Made by a program: the position numbers and the translations under genes. A DNA stretch of 64,000 nt from NCBI RefSeq assembly GCF_021513135.1, contig NZ_CP090981.1, positions 1,364,001-1,428,000 on the forward strand, read 5' to 3'. This document shows positions 55,257 through 64,000 of this stretch, one piece after another. Origin of the DNA: Vibrio sp. SS-MA-C1-2 (lineage in GTDB: Bacteria > Pseudomonadota > Gammaproteobacteria > Enterobacterales > Vibrionaceae). The notes below the pieces were generated by a model that ran no database searches, had not been told where the DNA came from, and was given only the letters and a program-made list of their open reading frames with translations. The stretch's first letter is position 1, and every line of letters begins with the position of its first letter.

Positions 55257-56393
55257 TCAGTTTGCTAACTTGATGCCTGTTTTATCAACTTGACGTTTTA
55301 ATTGTTCTGTCATTGGGATCGGTTTTTCTATTTTAACTGGTTTCGATTGTGGTTGCTGCTGTGGCTTATTTTCGGGCTTAGCTTGTTGATAGGTTGCTTT
55401 CGCAGGCGTCATTGGAATAATTTTTACGCCATCTTTAAATTGAACGCGAACCCCTTTTTGTGGTTCATGCTTACTTTGGGTAAAGGTAACGGCAGAGTTA
55501 GTCGTTTTCTGCGGTGTCGCTTTTTTGATCGCTTGTTGTAGTTGAGTTTGGGTTGCAAAGCCCGGAATAATCGTTGTATTTTCAAATGTAATATTTTTCA
55601 ATGGCATAATGATATAAGCCGGAGTTCCAGAAAAATAGAGCGCTTTTGCTATCTGGTTGTTTTGATTGATCTCACTAGCCCAATTTTTTAGTGCTTCTGG
55701 GGAATAGATGAGATTAGAGGTTTCCATTGCTGTTTGAATTTCAGCTTCATTCACTGGTGTATTGGCAAGTTTTAATGCCATGATTTTATCATGATATAGT
55801 GTAAAACCTTCCACACCTCCTTGTTTATAAGCTTCTAAACTGGCTTGAGCTAATGTCGTTGAAAGAGGAGATCGTCCAGCTAGAACGGGGTAATTTTTAA
55901 TGATCAATTTAACGTTTTTATTGGCAGCTAGAATGTTATCGACAATCGGTACCGATTTAATACAGTAAGAACATTGATAATCAAGAAATTTAATGACAGC
56001 GACATTGGTACTCTCTTCTGAGCTTCCTTTTTCTACCTTATAAGGGGTCTCTTTGTCATTAAGTAGCATATCTTTAAATAGTTGAACTTTCTGCTTCTGT
56101 TGAACGGCTTTTTTCTCAGCCTCTTTTTTTCGCAAGTTATTACTGGCTTTAACGAGGAATTCAGGATTATTGATTAGGTATTCGGTCGCTATTTGAGCAA
56201 TCGCGTCTTGTTGAGCTGAAGTGAAGAGATCAGTGAGTCCGTCTTCATCTCTTTTATCTGTGGTTTGTGTTTTTTTTGCCGCGGTAAGTTTGACGGCCGC
56301 CTGACTATTGTCGTTTTGATTATTAGCTGGATTGGCGTAACTGGTTGTTGATAAGAGAGCCATTAATGTCACGGCTAAGAGTGAACTTTTCAT
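55257..56393 (-). CDS. DsbA/ScsC-like thiol-disulfide protein with CSYC motif
   Basis: Periplasmic thioredoxin-fold protein. Signal peptide at 1-20 (ending TTSYA). Residues 58-105 (AQQDAIAQIATEYLINNPEFL, then a charged helix) match the N-terminal oligomerisation segment of ScsC/Com1-type proteins. The active site is C141-S-Y-C144 in DYQCSYCIKS, and the cis-proline loop is SGTPAYIIM (T257-P258). About 90 extra C-terminal residues are Gln/Lys/Pro-rich (ENKPQQQPQSKPVK), looking disordered. It has 378 residues, longer than usual relatives (220-270). It probably shuffles or oxidises disulfides, but no Dsb partner is nearby. Confidence 0.82.
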   Translation of the reverse strand: MKSSLLAVTLMALLSTTSYANPANNQNDNSQAAVKLTAAKKTQTTDKRDEDGLTDLFTSAQQDAIAQIATEYLINNPEFLVKASNNLRKKEAEKKAVQQKQKVQLFKDMLLNDKETPYKVEKGSSEESTNVAVIKFLDYQCSYCIKSVPIVDNILAANKNVKLIIKNYPVLAGRSPLSTTLAQASLEAYKQGGVEGFTLYHDKIMALKLANTPVNEAEIQTAMETSNLIYSPEALKNWASEINQNNQIAKALYFSGTPAYIIMPLKNITFENTTIIPGFATQTQLQQAIKKATPQKTTNSAVTFTQSKHEPQKGVRVQFKDGVKIIPMTPAKATYQQAKPENKPQQQPQSKPVKIEKPIPMTEQLKRQVDKTGIKLAN

Positions 56394-56514
56394 ACTAAAT
56401 CCTTATGAATGATATTTAACATACGTGTGGCGTGAAACACCGTAAAGTTAAACATGAATTTCAGATTTAGTAGCCATAAATACGTTGATTAATAATCATA
56501 TTTAATCTTTTAAA

Positions 56515-56586
56515 AGAAAAAAGCCTAATAATTGTTTCATTAATAAAACGGACTCGATGTTTATTAATAAATATTATTAGGCTTTA
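56515..56586 (-). terminator. Nested-hairpin terminator of trhP
   Basis: AAGCCTAATAAT pairs with ATTATTAGGCTT, and inside it ATTAATAAA pairs with TTTATTAAT. On the minus strand six T follow the stem. It lies 35 bp after the trhP stop codon. Confidence 0.78.
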
Positions 56587-56619
56587 CTGAAAAACGAATT
56601 TTAGCTTATTTCTGTTTTA

Positions 56620-57981
56620 TTATTTTCCGTGCGGATTACGAGTATCTTGACCTGTATTCAAGTTACGCATTAGAAGCGCATACTCAAGATCAACATCGTT
56701 TGGAACCGGGATAAAGACAAAGTGTCCATTACCTTTGGCTGATTCAACGATTTCACCTTTACGGTTTTCCATTGTTTCTAATGGGAAGACAATGTTACCT
56801 TGTGGAGTCATCAGTTCTAAGCTGTCACCAATGATAAATTTGTTTTTCACTTCAACTTCAGCTAAATCGCCTTTACGGTTGCCTGTAAATTCACCCACGA
56901 ACTGCTGCTGTTCAGAGATCGAGTAACCATAATCGTAGTTTTGGTATTGGTCATGAGTGTGACGACGTAAGAAACCTTCAGTATAACCACGGTGAGCAAG
57001 GCTCTCTAGTGTTGACATTAGGCTCTCATCGAATGGTTTACCTGCAACGGCATCATCGATTGCTTTACGATATACTTGAGCAGTACGCGCACAGTAATAA
57101 AATGACTTAGTACGCCCTTCAATTTTTAGTGAGTGGATACCCATCTTAGTTAAGCGATCAACATGTTGAATTGCGCGAAGATCTTTAGAGTTCATGATAT
57201 AAGTACCATGTTCATCTTCGTAAGCTGCCATCATTTCACCAGGACGTTTACCTTCTTCAAGTAGGATCACTTCATCACTCGGTGCACCAACACCCAGCGT
57301 TGGCTCAACAGTTTTGACTGCTTCTTGAACTTCAACGATTTGACCTGCATCGTTCTCTTCTGCTTTGTGAACTTTGTAATCCCAACGACATGCGTTAGTA
57401 CAAGTACCTTGGTTTGGATCACGTTTATTGATATAACCAGAAAGTAGGCAGCGACCTGAATACGCCATACAAAGCGCACCGTGAACAAAGATTTCAATCT
57501 CTGTTTCAGGGCATTTTTCGCGGATTTCTTGGATTTCTTCTAATGATAGTTCACGAGAAAGAATGACACGCTCAATACCTTGCGTTGACCAAAATTTTAC
57601 TGTTGCCCAGTTAACCGCATTAGCTTGAACGGATAAATGGATTGGCATGTCAGGGAAGTTTTCACGAACCATCATAATTAGGCCTGGGTCAGACATAATC
57701 AGTGCGTCTGGACCCATTTCTACGATTGGTTTAAGATCACGAATGAAGGTTTTTAGTTTTGAGTTATGCGGTTGGATATTACAAACAACATAAAGTCTTT
57801 TACCTAGAGCATGCGCTTCATTAATACCAATCTGTAAATTTTCGTGGTTAAACTCATTATTACGCACACGAAGGCTATAACGTGGCTGTCCTGCATAAAC
57901 GGCATCAGCACCATAAGCAAAGGCGTAACGCATATTTTTAAGGCTACCAGCAGGAGAGAGTAATTCAGGTGTAAAAGTCAT
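56620..57981 (-). CDS. trhP: TrhP, tRNA 5-hydroxyuridine hydroxylase (peptidase U32 family)
   Basis: Prephenate-dependent tRNA U34 hydroxylation factor (formerly YegQ). It has 453 residues, the same as E. coli TrhP. The N-terminus ELLSPAGSLKNMRYAFAYGADAVY is the U32 signature. The cysteine cluster is in HGALCMAYSGRCLLSGY and GTCTNACRWDY and probably holds an iron-sulfur centre. The C-terminal RTKSFYYCARTAQVYR and the final RNPHGK match E. coli. Divergent from cmk; an 8-bp hairpin (58015-58035) lies upstream. Confidence 0.95.
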   Translation of the reverse strand: MTFTPELLSPAGSLKNMRYAFAYGADAVYAGQPRYSLRVRNNEFNHENLQIGINEAHALGKRLYVVCNIQPHNSKLKTFIRDLKPIVEMGPDALIMSDPGLIMMVRENFPDMPIHLSVQANAVNWATVKFWSTQGIERVILSRELSLEEIQEIREKCPETEIEIFVHGALCMAYSGRCLLSGYINKRDPNQGTCTNACRWDYKVHKAEENDAGQIVEVQEAVKTVEPTLGVGAPSDEVILLEEGKRPGEMMAAYEDEHGTYIMNSKDLRAIQHVDRLTKMGIHSLKIEGRTKSFYYCARTAQVYRKAIDDAVAGKPFDESLMSTLESLAHRGYTEGFLRRHTHDQYQNYDYGYSISEQQQFVGEFTGNRKGDLAEVEVKNKFIIGDSLELMTPQGNIVFPLETMENRKGEIVESAKGNGHFVFIPVPNDVDLEYALLMRNLNTGQDTRNPHGK

Positions 57982-58014
57982 TTTTTATCTTCTTATATCT
58001 GATTGTAAGTCAGG

Positions 58015-58035
58015 CTACACCACCAAATGGTGTAG
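58015..58035. promoter_or_regulatory. Perfect hairpin between trhP and cmk
   Basis: CTACACCA-CCAAA-TGGTGTAG is a perfect 8-bp inverted repeat 34 bp upstream of the trhP start codon. It could lie in the trhP leader or be an operator. No T run follows. Confidence 0.4.
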
Positions 58036-58180
58036 ATGAGGCGGCGATTCTATAGTGATCGGCCTGTAAATAGCAAATAATCACAAAAAATTAATTTCCG
58101 CGAACCCGTCATTTTTCGAGTATAATCTGGAAATATAAAAATTTGCAGATTAAATAATCAACACTTTGCTGGAGAAAAAT

Positions 58181-58864
58181 ATGTCCTCTAATGCACCGGT
58201 AATTACGGTAGATGGCCCGAGTGGCGCCGGGAAGGGAACCTTATGTATGTTATTAGCTGATAAGTTGGGGATGAAATTACTCGACTCTGGTGCTATTTAT
58301 CGTGTGTTGTCGCTAGCTGCATTAAACCAGCAAGTTGACCTTGAAGATGAAGCTTCGCTGGTTCCAGTGGCTCAAAATCTCAATGTTGAGTTTGTGGCGG
58401 AAGGCGATTTAGTTAAAGTTATTTTAGAGGGTGAAGATGTTTCAAGGACGCTTCGTACCGAAAAAGTCGGTATGACGGCATCTAAGGTTGCAGCCTTTCC
58501 TTTAGTTCGATCTGCATTGCTTGAACGACAGCAAGCATTTGCTATGGAACCAGGCCTTGTTGCTGATGGTCGCGACATGGGAACGGTAGTCTTCCCTAAC
58601 GCAACGGCGAAAATATTTCTCGATGCTAGTGCAGAAGAAAGAGCCGATAGACGCTTGAAGCAGTTGCAAGCGAAAGGCTTTGATGGTAAATTTGACGAAC
58701 TTCTGAGTGAAATCCAAGAACGTGATTTTCGTGACCGCAATCGCGCGGTTGCTCCATTACGTCCTGCTGATGACGCTCTTGTGCTTGATTCTACATCACT
58801 TTCTATTGAAGAGGTGGTGAATCAGGCATATGAATATATTACTGAAAAGCTAGTTATACGTTAA
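58181..58864 (+). CDS. cmk: Cmk, cytidylate kinase
   Basis: Phosphorylates CMP and dCMP with ATP. The P-loop is [13 protein letters not shown] (about residues 11-23). DSGAIYR, the NMP-binding [11 protein letters not shown] (about 130) and the LID segment [13 protein letters not shown] follow. It has 227 residues, the same as E. coli. The ATG at 58181 has GGAG 6 nt upstream; an in-frame upstream TTG at 58166 would add five residues with no support. It is followed by rpsA, the standard cmk-rpsA order. Confidence 0.97.
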   Translation: MSSNAPVITVDGPSGAGKGTLCMLLADKLGMKLLDSGAIYRVLSLAALNQQVDLEDEASLVPVAQNLNVEFVAEGDLVKVILEGEDVSRTLRTEKVGMTASKVAAFPLVRSALLERQQAFAMEPGLVADGRDMGTVVFPNATAKIFLDASAEERADRRLKQLQAKGFDGKFDELLSEIQERDFRDRNRAVAPLRPADDALVLDSTSLSIEEVVNQAYEYITEKLVIR

Positions 58865-58965
58865 TTCTTTCGTATAACGGCGTTGGTCGCAAGGATTGCA
58901 TTCCGACTTTTTTATCAACCCCATGCGGTAGGATACCCATGGTAGTTTAACTTATGAAGATTAAT
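58865..58965 (+). promoter_or_regulatory. rpsA leader, S1 autogenous control region
   Basis: Two hairpins show GGA in the loop: GCAA-GGA-TTGC (58889-58899), inside an outer GTCG/CGAC pairing, and GGTA-GGA-TACC (58927-58937), extended by CCATG/CATGG with a bulged C. GGA-loop stems without a true Shine-Dalgarno before the start codon are the hallmark of the gammaproteobacterial rpsA leader, where S1 represses its own translation. The second hairpin ends 23 nt before the assigned start (11 nt before the upstream ATG). Confidence 0.78.
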
Positions 58966-60636
58966 ATGATTGAATCTTTTGCTCAACTCTTTGAAGAGTC
59001 GCTAAACGAAATTGAAACACGCCCAGGTGCTATTGTAAAAGGTACTGTTGTTGCTATCGAGAACGGTTTCGTTCTTGTTGACGCAGGCCTTAAATCTGAA
59101 TCAGCTGTACCAGCAGAACAGTTCAAGAACGCTCAAGGCGAACTTGAAGTTGAAGTTGGTTCTGAAGTTGATGTAGCTCTTGATGCTGTTGAAGATGGTT
59201 TCGGTGAGACTCAACTTTCTCGTGAAAAAGCTAAGCGTCACGAAGCTTGGATTCTTCTTGAAAAAGCATACGAAGAAGCTGAAACAGTTACTGGTGTTAT
59301 CAACGGTAAAGTTAAGGGTGGTTTCACCGTAGAACTTAACGGCATCCGTGCGTTCCTACCTGGTTCATTGGTAGATGTTCGCCCAGTACGTGATACTCTG
59401 CACCTTGAAGGTAAAGAGCTAGAGTTCAAAGTAATCAAGCTTGATCAGAAGCGCAACAACGTTGTTGTTTCTCGTCGTGCTGTTATCGAATCTGAAAACA
59501 GTGTTGAGCGTGACGAACTTCTTGCATCACTACAAGAAGGCATGGAAGTTAAAGGTATCGTTAAGAACCTTACTGACTACGGTGCATTCGTTGATCTTGG
59601 CGGTGTTGACGGTCTACTTCACATCACTGATATGGCTTGGAAACGCGTTAAGCACCCAAGTGAAATCGTTAATGTTGGTGACGAAATCAACGTTAAAGTT
59701 CTTAAGTTTGATCGCGAGCGCACTCGTGTATCTCTTGGTCTTAAGCAACTTGGTGAAGATCCATGGGTATCAATCGCTAAGCGTTACCCTGAAGGTGCAA
59801 GACTTTCTGGTCGCGTAACTAACCTAACTGATTACGGCTGCTTCGTAGAAATCGAAGAAGGCGTTGAAGGTCTAGTACACGTATCTGAAATGGATTGGAC
59901 TAACAAGAACATTCACCCATCTAAAGTTGTTAACGTAGGTGATGAAGTTGAAGTTATGGTTCTTGAGATTGACGAAGAACGCCGTCGTATTTCTCTAGGC
60001 CTTAAGCAGTGTAAACTGAACCCTTGGCAGTCATTCGCAGAAACCCAAAACAAGGGTGATCGCGTAACTGGTAAGATCAAGTCTATCACTGATTTCGGTA
60101 TCTTCATCGGTCTTGAAGGCGGTATTGACGGTCTTGTTCACCTATCTGACATTTCTTGGAATGCTACAGGTGAAGATGCTGTTCGCGAATTCAAGAAAGG
60201 CGACGAAATTTCAGCTGTTGTACTACAGGTTGATGCTGAGCGTGAGCGTATCTCACTTGGTGTTAAGCAGATGGAAGACGACCCGTTCAATAGCTACCTA
60301 GCTGACAACAAGAAAAATGCTCTTGTTAAAGGTAAGGTAACAGCAGTAGACGCTAAAGGCGCAACTGTTGAGCTAGGTGAAGGTGTTGAAGGTTACATCC
60401 GTACTTCTGAAGTATCACGTGACCGTGTTGAAGATGCAGCTCTTATCCTAAATGTTGGTGACGAAGTTGAAGCTAAGTACACTGGCGTTGATCGTAAGAA
60501 CCGCGTAATCAACTTATCTATCCGTGCGAAAGATGAAGCTGAAGAGCAAGAAGCAATGGCTAGCCTGAACAAGAAAGATGAAAGTTCATTCGGCAACGCT
60601 ATGGCTGACGCATTTAAAGCAGCAAAAAGCGAATAA
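58966..60636 (+). CDS. rpsA: Ribosomal protein bS1
   Basis: Six S1-motif protein that binds mRNA on the 30S subunit and unfolds leaders. The start [21 protein letters not shown] matches E. coli [13 protein letters not shown]. Motifs 1-2 contact the ribosome; motifs 3-6 (each with a GRV/GKI-TNLTDYG/TDFGIF pattern, and LVHVSEMDW or LVHLSDISW) bind RNA. It has 556 residues (E. coli 557). ATG 58966 was chosen by homology; an in-frame ATG at 58954 would add MKIN and is closer to the leader hairpin. Codon use is visibly biased, as expected for high expression. Followed by a small hairpin and ihfB. Confidence 0.97.
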   Translation: MIESFAQLFEESLNEIETRPGAIVKGTVVAIENGFVLVDAGLKSESAVPAEQFKNAQGELEVEVGSEVDVALDAVEDGFGETQLSREKAKRHEAWILLEKAYEEAETVTGVINGKVKGGFTVELNGIRAFLPGSLVDVRPVRDTLHLEGKELEFKVIKLDQKRNNVVVSRRAVIESENSVERDELLASLQEGMEVKGIVKNLTDYGAFVDLGGVDGLLHITDMAWKRVKHPSEIVNVGDEINVKVLKFDRERTRVSLGLKQLGEDPWVSIAKRYPEGARLSGRVTNLTDYGCFVEIEEGVEGLVHVSEMDWTNKNIHPSKVVNVGDEVEVMVLEIDEERRRISLGLKQCKLNPWQSFAETQNKGDRVTGKIKSITDFGIFIGLEGGIDGLVHLSDISWNATGEDAVREFKKGDEISAVVLQVDAERERISLGVKQMEDDPFNSYLADNKKNALVKGKVTAVDAKGATVELGEGVEGYIRTSEVSRDRVEDAALILNVGDEVEAKYTGVDRKNRVINLSIRAKDEAEEQEAMASLNKKDESSFGNAMADAFKAAKSE

Positions 60637-60643
60637 TTTGTGT

Positions 60644-60666
60644 TTAGGGGAAGAAAATTCCCCTAA
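60644..60666 (+). repeat. rpsA-ihfB intercistronic hairpin
   Basis: TTAGGGGAA pairs with TTCCCCTAA across a 5-nt loop. No T run follows, so it may be an mRNA stability element or partial terminator. A TATACT -10-like box for ihfB lies just after it (60674-60679). Confidence 0.6.
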
Positions 60667-60709
60667 TGCGATTATACTGAATGTAACAGGCTAAATAAAC
60701 GGAGGGTCT

Positions 60710-60997
60710 ATGACCAAGTCAGAATTAATTGAACGACTATGTACTCAACAACCACATTTATCAACTAAGCAAATTGATGACGCTGTAAAAGAAATTCTTG
60801 AGCAGATGGCTTCAACCTTAGACGGTAATGAACGTATTGAGATCCGCGGTTTTGGTAGTTTCTCTCTACATTATCGAGCACCTCGTGTAGGTCGTAATCC
60901 TAAGACGGGTGAAAAAGTTGAGTTAGATGGTAAATACGTCCCTCACTTTAAGCCAGGTAAAGAATTACGCGAACGTGTAGACGTGTATAATCGCTAA
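60710..60997 (+). CDS. ihfB: IhfB, integration host factor beta subunit
   Basis: DNA-bending protein that works as a heterodimer with IhfA. It has 95 residues (E. coli 94). The helical N-terminus [19 protein letters not shown] and the beta-arm segment [17 protein letters not shown], with the intercalating proline, are intact, as is [22 protein letters not shown] precedes the ATG. It has its own strong terminator. Confidence 0.98.
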   Translation: MTKSELIERLCTQQPHLSTKQIDDAVKEILEQMASTLDGNERIEIRGFGSFSLHYRAPRVGRNPKTGEKVELDGKYVPHFKPGKELRERVDVYNR

Positions 60998-61010
60998 ACA
61001 CTGTTAGAAT

Positions 61011-61044
61011 AAAAACGACATGCAATTGCATGTCGTTTTTTTTT
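61011..61044 (+). terminator. Intrinsic terminator of ihfB
   Basis: Perfect palindromic stem AAAACGACATGCAA/TTGCATGTCGTTTT followed by a long T run. Confidence 0.93.
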
Positions 61045-61186
61045 GCTTAAAAATCCCATTTTTAGTGGACTGAATTTGATATAGATAAGAGTTTTTGCTT
61101 TAAAAAAATATTTTGATGAAAAATCGTAGTGTGAAACTCGGATTTACTGCATAATCTTAGAGTTATTAAAAAAAGAGGAATTTATA

Positions 61187-61474
61187 GTGAAAATCTTAGG
61201 CATCATAATTTTAACTGCCATTTTTGTTATAGCCCTAGCTCTAGGTTCTCAAAATCAAGAGCTGGTGAATTTTAATTACCTGTTTGCTCAAGGTGACTTC
61301 CAATTATCGACTTTATTAGGTGGTGCATTTGGTAGTGGCTTCGTTCTTGGAGGCATTTTATGTGGCCTACTTTATCTCAAAGCAAGATATGATCGTCGTC
61401 GCTTAAGTAAAAAAGTATTAAAACAACAAAAAGAGATCGATACTTTACGTACTGAACCGGCGGTAAAAGGTTAA
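61187..61474 (+). CDS. lapA: LapA, lipopolysaccharide assembly protein A
   Basis: Inner membrane protein (DUF1049) that works with LapB in tuning LpxC levels and LPS assembly. Two membrane helices at about residues 2-22 and 42-64, then a short cytoplasmic coiled tail (ARYDRRRLSKKVLKQQKEIDTLR). The start is GTG with AGAGGA upstream. It has 95 residues (E. coli 102). lapB starts 7 bp later, so the two are co-transcribed. Confidence 0.93.
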   Translation: MKILGIIILTAIFVIALALGSQNQELVNFNYLFAQGDFQLSTLLGGAFGSGFVLGGILCGLLYLKARYDRRRLSKKVLKQQKEIDTLRTEPAVKG

Positions 61475-61481
61475 CCGTTAA

Positions 61482-62651
61482 ATGCTAGAGCTGTTATTTC
61501 TTCTGTTACCTATTGCTGCCGCATACGGTTGGTATATGGGTTACCGAAGTGCTCATCAGAAAAAAGAACAGCAGTCTAATCACATGTCTAGACAATATGT
61601 GGCAGGTTTAAACCTACTATTGTCTGATCAAGCTGATAAGGCTGTTGATCACTTTATCGATCTTCTTCAGGTCGATAGTGAAACTATTGATACTCACTTG
61701 GCACTTGGAAATCTTTTTCGAAGCCGAGGTGAGGTCGATCGTGCGATTAAACTTCATCAAAATCTAATAGCACGTACCAACCTCTCTATTGATGAAAAAA
61801 ACCTAGCTTTAGAACAGTTAGCAAAAGACTACTTTGTTGCTGGATTTTTCGATCGAGCGGTCTCTATTCTCGATCAGCTTGTCGATGAGCCCGAACATCA
61901 AAAATCTTCTCTTCAACAACTTCTGACTATTTATCAACAAATGCGCGATTGGGACAAAGCTATTGAGGTAGCCAATAAGCTCATTAAATTAGGGCAAAGT
62001 GCTTTAAAAATGGATATCGCTCACTTTTATTGCGAGCTTGCCATTCAAAGCTTAGATGTCAATGATATCCCACAAGCGAAGCAGCGTTTAAAGAAAGCGA
62101 TAAATAGCGATAAAGCGTGTGTGCGTGCTGCACTTATTTCTGCGCAATTAGCGATTGATAATCAAGATTTTAAATTAGCATTAAAATACTTAGAGCCGAT
62201 TTTAGAGTTAAATAAAGAGTTTATTAGTGAAGCATTACCATTGATTGAGATCTGTTATGCCAAGATGGATAAAGAGTTGGCATATATTAAATTCCTGCAA
62301 CGCTGTATTGATGGAAAAGCTGGAGCAACCGCTGAATTACAACTTGCAGAGATGATTGATCACACCCAAGGGGTTGGTGTTGCTCAGAGCTTTTTAACTA
62401 AGCAGTTAGTCAAAAACCCAACAATGAAAGGCTTCTATCATTTGATGGATTATCATTTGGAAGAGGCGGAAGATGGTCGAGCAAAAGAAAGCTTAACCAC
62501 GTTACGAAAACTTGTTGGAGAGCAATTAAAAATCAAGCCACATTATCGGTGTGTTAAATGTGGATTTTCAACTCGCTCTCTTTATTGGCACTGCCCATCT
62601 TGTAAAGGCTGGGGAACAGTAAAGCCAATTCGAGGATTAGATGGCGAGTAA
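61482..62651 (+). CDS. lapB: LapB, lipopolysaccharide assembly protein B
   Basis: Adaptor that presents LpxC to FtsH and links LPS synthesis with export. An N-terminal membrane anchor (LLFLLLPIAAAYGWYMGYRSA) is followed by about nine TPR-like repeats (residues 35-350) and a C-terminal rubredoxin-like zinc site, CVKCGF and HCPSCKGWG. The length of 389 equals that of E. coli. ATG 61482 lies 7 bp after lapA. Confidence 0.96.
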   Translation: MLELLFLLLPIAAAYGWYMGYRSAHQKKEQQSNHMSRQYVAGLNLLLSDQADKAVDHFIDLLQVDSETIDTHLALGNLFRSRGEVDRAIKLHQNLIARTNLSIDEKNLALEQLAKDYFVAGFFDRAVSILDQLVDEPEHQKSSLQQLLTIYQQMRDWDKAIEVANKLIKLGQSALKMDIAHFYCELAIQSLDVNDIPQAKQRLKKAINSDKACVRAALISAQLAIDNQDFKLALKYLEPILELNKEFISEALPLIEICYAKMDKELAYIKFLQRCIDGKAGATAELQLAEMIDHTQGVGVAQSFLTKQLVKNPTMKGFYHLMDYHLEEAEDGRAKESLTTLRKLVGEQLKIKPHYRCVKCGFSTRSLYWHCPSCKGWGTVKPIRGLDGE

Positions 62652-62736
62652 AGAATTTAAATTAAGCGCATAACATTTAGTTCTTAAAGTAAAGATACAT
62701 TAAAAATAAAGACGTAAATTCAGTTGTTAAAGAAGG

Positions 62737-63447
62737 ATGAATAAATTGAATAATTCTAAAATTATTGTTGCCTTAGATTATGATAACCAAAATGAGGCAC
62801 TACAGTTTGTCGATAGCATTGATCCTAAAAGCTGCCGTTTAAAGGTAGGTAAGGAGATGTTTACTCTTTATGGGCCTGAATTTGTAAGACAATTACATCA
62901 ACGTGGTTTTTCTGTTTTTCTTGATTTAAAATTCCACGATATTCCGAATACAACGGCAAAAGCGGTGGCGGCTGCTGCAGAGCTAGGTGTATGGATGGTC
63001 AATGTACATGCGAGTGGCGGAGAGCGGATGATGGTTGCAGCAAGAGAGGCGCTACAGCCTTATGGTGAACAACGCCCGCTATTAATTGCTGTAACGGTTT
63101 TAACCAGTATGGAGCAGTCAGACTTGCAAGGTCTTGGTATTCAAGTAACGCCTGCGCAGCAAGTTATGAATCTGGCGACATTAACTAAAAATAGTGGGTT
63201 AGATGGTGTGGTTTGTTCTGCCCATGAATCTTCACTATTAAAAGCGGAATTAGGCGCAGATTTCCAATTGATAACTCCGGGGATCCGTCCAGCAGGAAGT
63301 GATAGTGGTGATCAACGTCGAATTATGACACCGGTTGAAGCGGTTACTGCAGGTTCTGATTATTTAGTGATTGGACGCCCGATTACTCAATCAGAACAAC
63401 CTAATAAAGTACTGGCAACAATCAACCAACAGCTCGCCGCACTTTAA
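62737..63447 (+). CDS. pyrF: PyrF, orotidine 5'-phosphate decarboxylase
   Basis: Makes UMP from OMP, the last step of pyrimidine synthesis. The TIM-barrel active-site residues are in [16 protein letters not shown] and [12 protein letters not shown] (K-x-D-x-x-x-K network), and the phosphate-binding end is ITPGIRP and VIGRPIT. It has 236 residues. ATG 62737 overlaps the AAGGA that would act as Shine-Dalgarno for the in-frame TTG at 62746, so the protein may really start three codons later. Standard lapB-pyrF order. Confidence 0.96.
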   Translation: MNKLNNSKIIVALDYDNQNEALQFVDSIDPKSCRLKVGKEMFTLYGPEFVRQLHQRGFSVFLDLKFHDIPNTTAKAVAAAAELGVWMVNVHASGGERMMVAAREALQPYGEQRPLLIAVTVLTSMEQSDLQGLGIQVTPAQQVMNLATLTKNSGLDGVVCSAHESSLLKAELGADFQLITPGIRPAGSDSGDQRRIMTPVEAVTAGSDYLVIGRPITQSEQPNKVLATINQQLAAL

Positions 63448-63466
63448 TCATCTTTAAAGTTTTAAT

Positions 63467-63516
63467 AAGTAGAGTTGAGGAGGAGAGATTAGCTCCTAAC
63501 TCTACTTGTTATTTCT
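63467..63516. terminator. Terminator between pyrF and sapF
   Basis: AAGTAGAGTT-GAGGAG pairs with CTCCT-AACTCTACTT with one bulged base. T-rich DNA follows on both strands, so it can serve both converging genes. Confidence 0.72.
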
Positions 63517-63553
63517 TACTTATTATTCTCTACGCCCTATTCTTTATACCTCT

Positions 63554-64000
63554 CTAGATTTCGATTTTAGGCGTATACATATCTCGACGAATTTGCTTTT
63601 TATTATCTCTGGTTGGCGGAGAAAAATGACTTTGAATCAATTTCTGAGTGAGCTTATGTTGAGGGTTTGCAAAAATATCTCGTGTCTCTCCTTGTTCCAC
63701 AACATGACCGTTTTGCATCACCAAAACTTTATCTGATATATGTTTTACTGAACCAAGGTGTTGAGATACATAGACATAAGCCAGCCCCATCTCTTCTTGC
63801 AGCTCTAACAGTAAGTTGAGTATCTGCGATCGAATTGACATATCTAAGCCATTAAATGCTTCATCAGCAACGATAATACAAGGTTGTAATATTAGAGCTC
63901 GAGCTAAATTTATACGTTGCTTTTGTCCTGTTGCCAGCATTTGAGGATAAAAGTAAGCATGCTCTTCCAATAATCCAACTCGCTTTAAGGTTGCCGCGAT
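63554..64000 (-). CDS. sapF: SapF-like ABC transporter ATPase, 3' part only
   Basis: Last 149 codons minus the stop of an ATP-binding protein whose 5' part lies beyond the window. The ABC signature region YFYPQMLATGQKQRINLARALI, Walker B CIIVADEAFNGLDMS and switch histidine region YVYVSQHLG are visible; GQKQR replaces the usual SGGQQQR, as in E. coli SapF. The frame stays open to the edge with LKRVGLLEEHAYF, which aligns with SapF. The sapABCDF products are linked to peptide import and potassium (TrkH) function. Walker A is off the edge, so the identification rests on the C-terminal half. Confidence 0.88.
   Translation of the reverse strand: MAATLKRVGLLEEHAYFYPQMLATGQKQRINLARALILQPCIIVADEAFNGLDMSIRSQILNLLLELQEEMGLAYVYVSQHLGSVKHISDKVLVMQNGHVVEQGETRDIFANPQHKLTQKLIQSHFSPPTRDNKKQIRRDMYTPKIEI

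Noticed and set aside
58372-58740. Open frame of 122 codons on the - strand over cmk
   Set aside because: Antisense to a fully conserved cytidylate kinase gene; a shadow.
59441-59818. Open frame of 125 codons inside rpsA in another frame
   Set aside because: Caused by the strong codon bias of rpsA; no start signal.

Overview
The window is a low-GC (about 40% by eye) gammaproteobacterial chromosome segment, almost certainly from Vibrionaceae. The evidence is gene order (tsaB-fadD-rnd-minEDC, alaA next to the men genes, ubiG divergent from gyrA, cmk-rpsA-ihfB-lapA-lapB-pyrF), strong protein resemblance to the E. coli/Vibrio orthologues, and about a dozen intergenic ~128-bp imperfect palindromes of the ERIC type. 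The sequence does not settle the genus; Aliivibrio or Photobacterium-like is a guess. I see no rRNA, tRNA, prophage, IS transposase or CRISPR array.

Layout. 0.3-8.5 kb: housekeeping genes (tsaB, fadD, rnd, minCDE, ycgL, a soluble MltB-type transglycosylase, an enoyl-CoA hydratase homologue). 8.7-12.7 kb: adhE and ychE, with a possible 38-codon membrane micro-ORF between them. 12.9-22.3 kb: the most distinctive accessory block, with two CoA-transferases of different families, a FadB/FadA pair, a divergent AraC-type regulator and a 2-enoate reductase. 22.5-30.6 kb: alaA and menaquinone genes menF-menD-menH-menC-menE; menB is absent from its usual place. 30.7-34.6 kb: DUF2750 protein, a NudC-type Nudix hydrolase, a membrane TPR protein and an rsgA-type GTPase gene broken at a G8 run. 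34.7-38.5 kb: nrdA-nrdB-yfaE with two NrdR-like boxes upstream; nrdB is broken at an A7/T7 run. 38.9-42.7 kb: ubiG and gyrA. 43.1-47.4 kb: a carbohydrate ABC importer preceded by a LacI-family-like operator. 47.6-58 kb: DEAD-box helicase, serC, FabH-type synthase, DASS/SLC13 transporter, sanA, an unrecognised gene, a DsbA/ScsC-like thiol protein with a CSYC motif, and trhP. 58.2-64 kb: cmk, rpsA (leader with two GGA-loop hairpins), ihfB, lapA, lapB, pyrF and the 3' part of sapF, cut by the window end.

How genes work together. The 12.9-22.3 kb block can be read as a self-contained pathway for short or aromatic 2-enoic acids. CoA-transferases activate the acid, FadB hydrates and oxidises the enoyl-CoA (making NADH), FadA cleaves it, and the enoate reductase can spend NADH on reducing another molecule of acid. 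Together these would form a redox-balanced dismutation under AraC-type control. This is inference; the substrate is unknown. The neighbouring adhE could turn acetyl-CoA into ethanol.

Caveats. Both broken genes (rsgA and nrdB) are short by one base in a homopolymer, and restoring one base gives the family length in each case, so base-calling error is the simplest explanation. Family assignments come from recognising sequence, not from a search.
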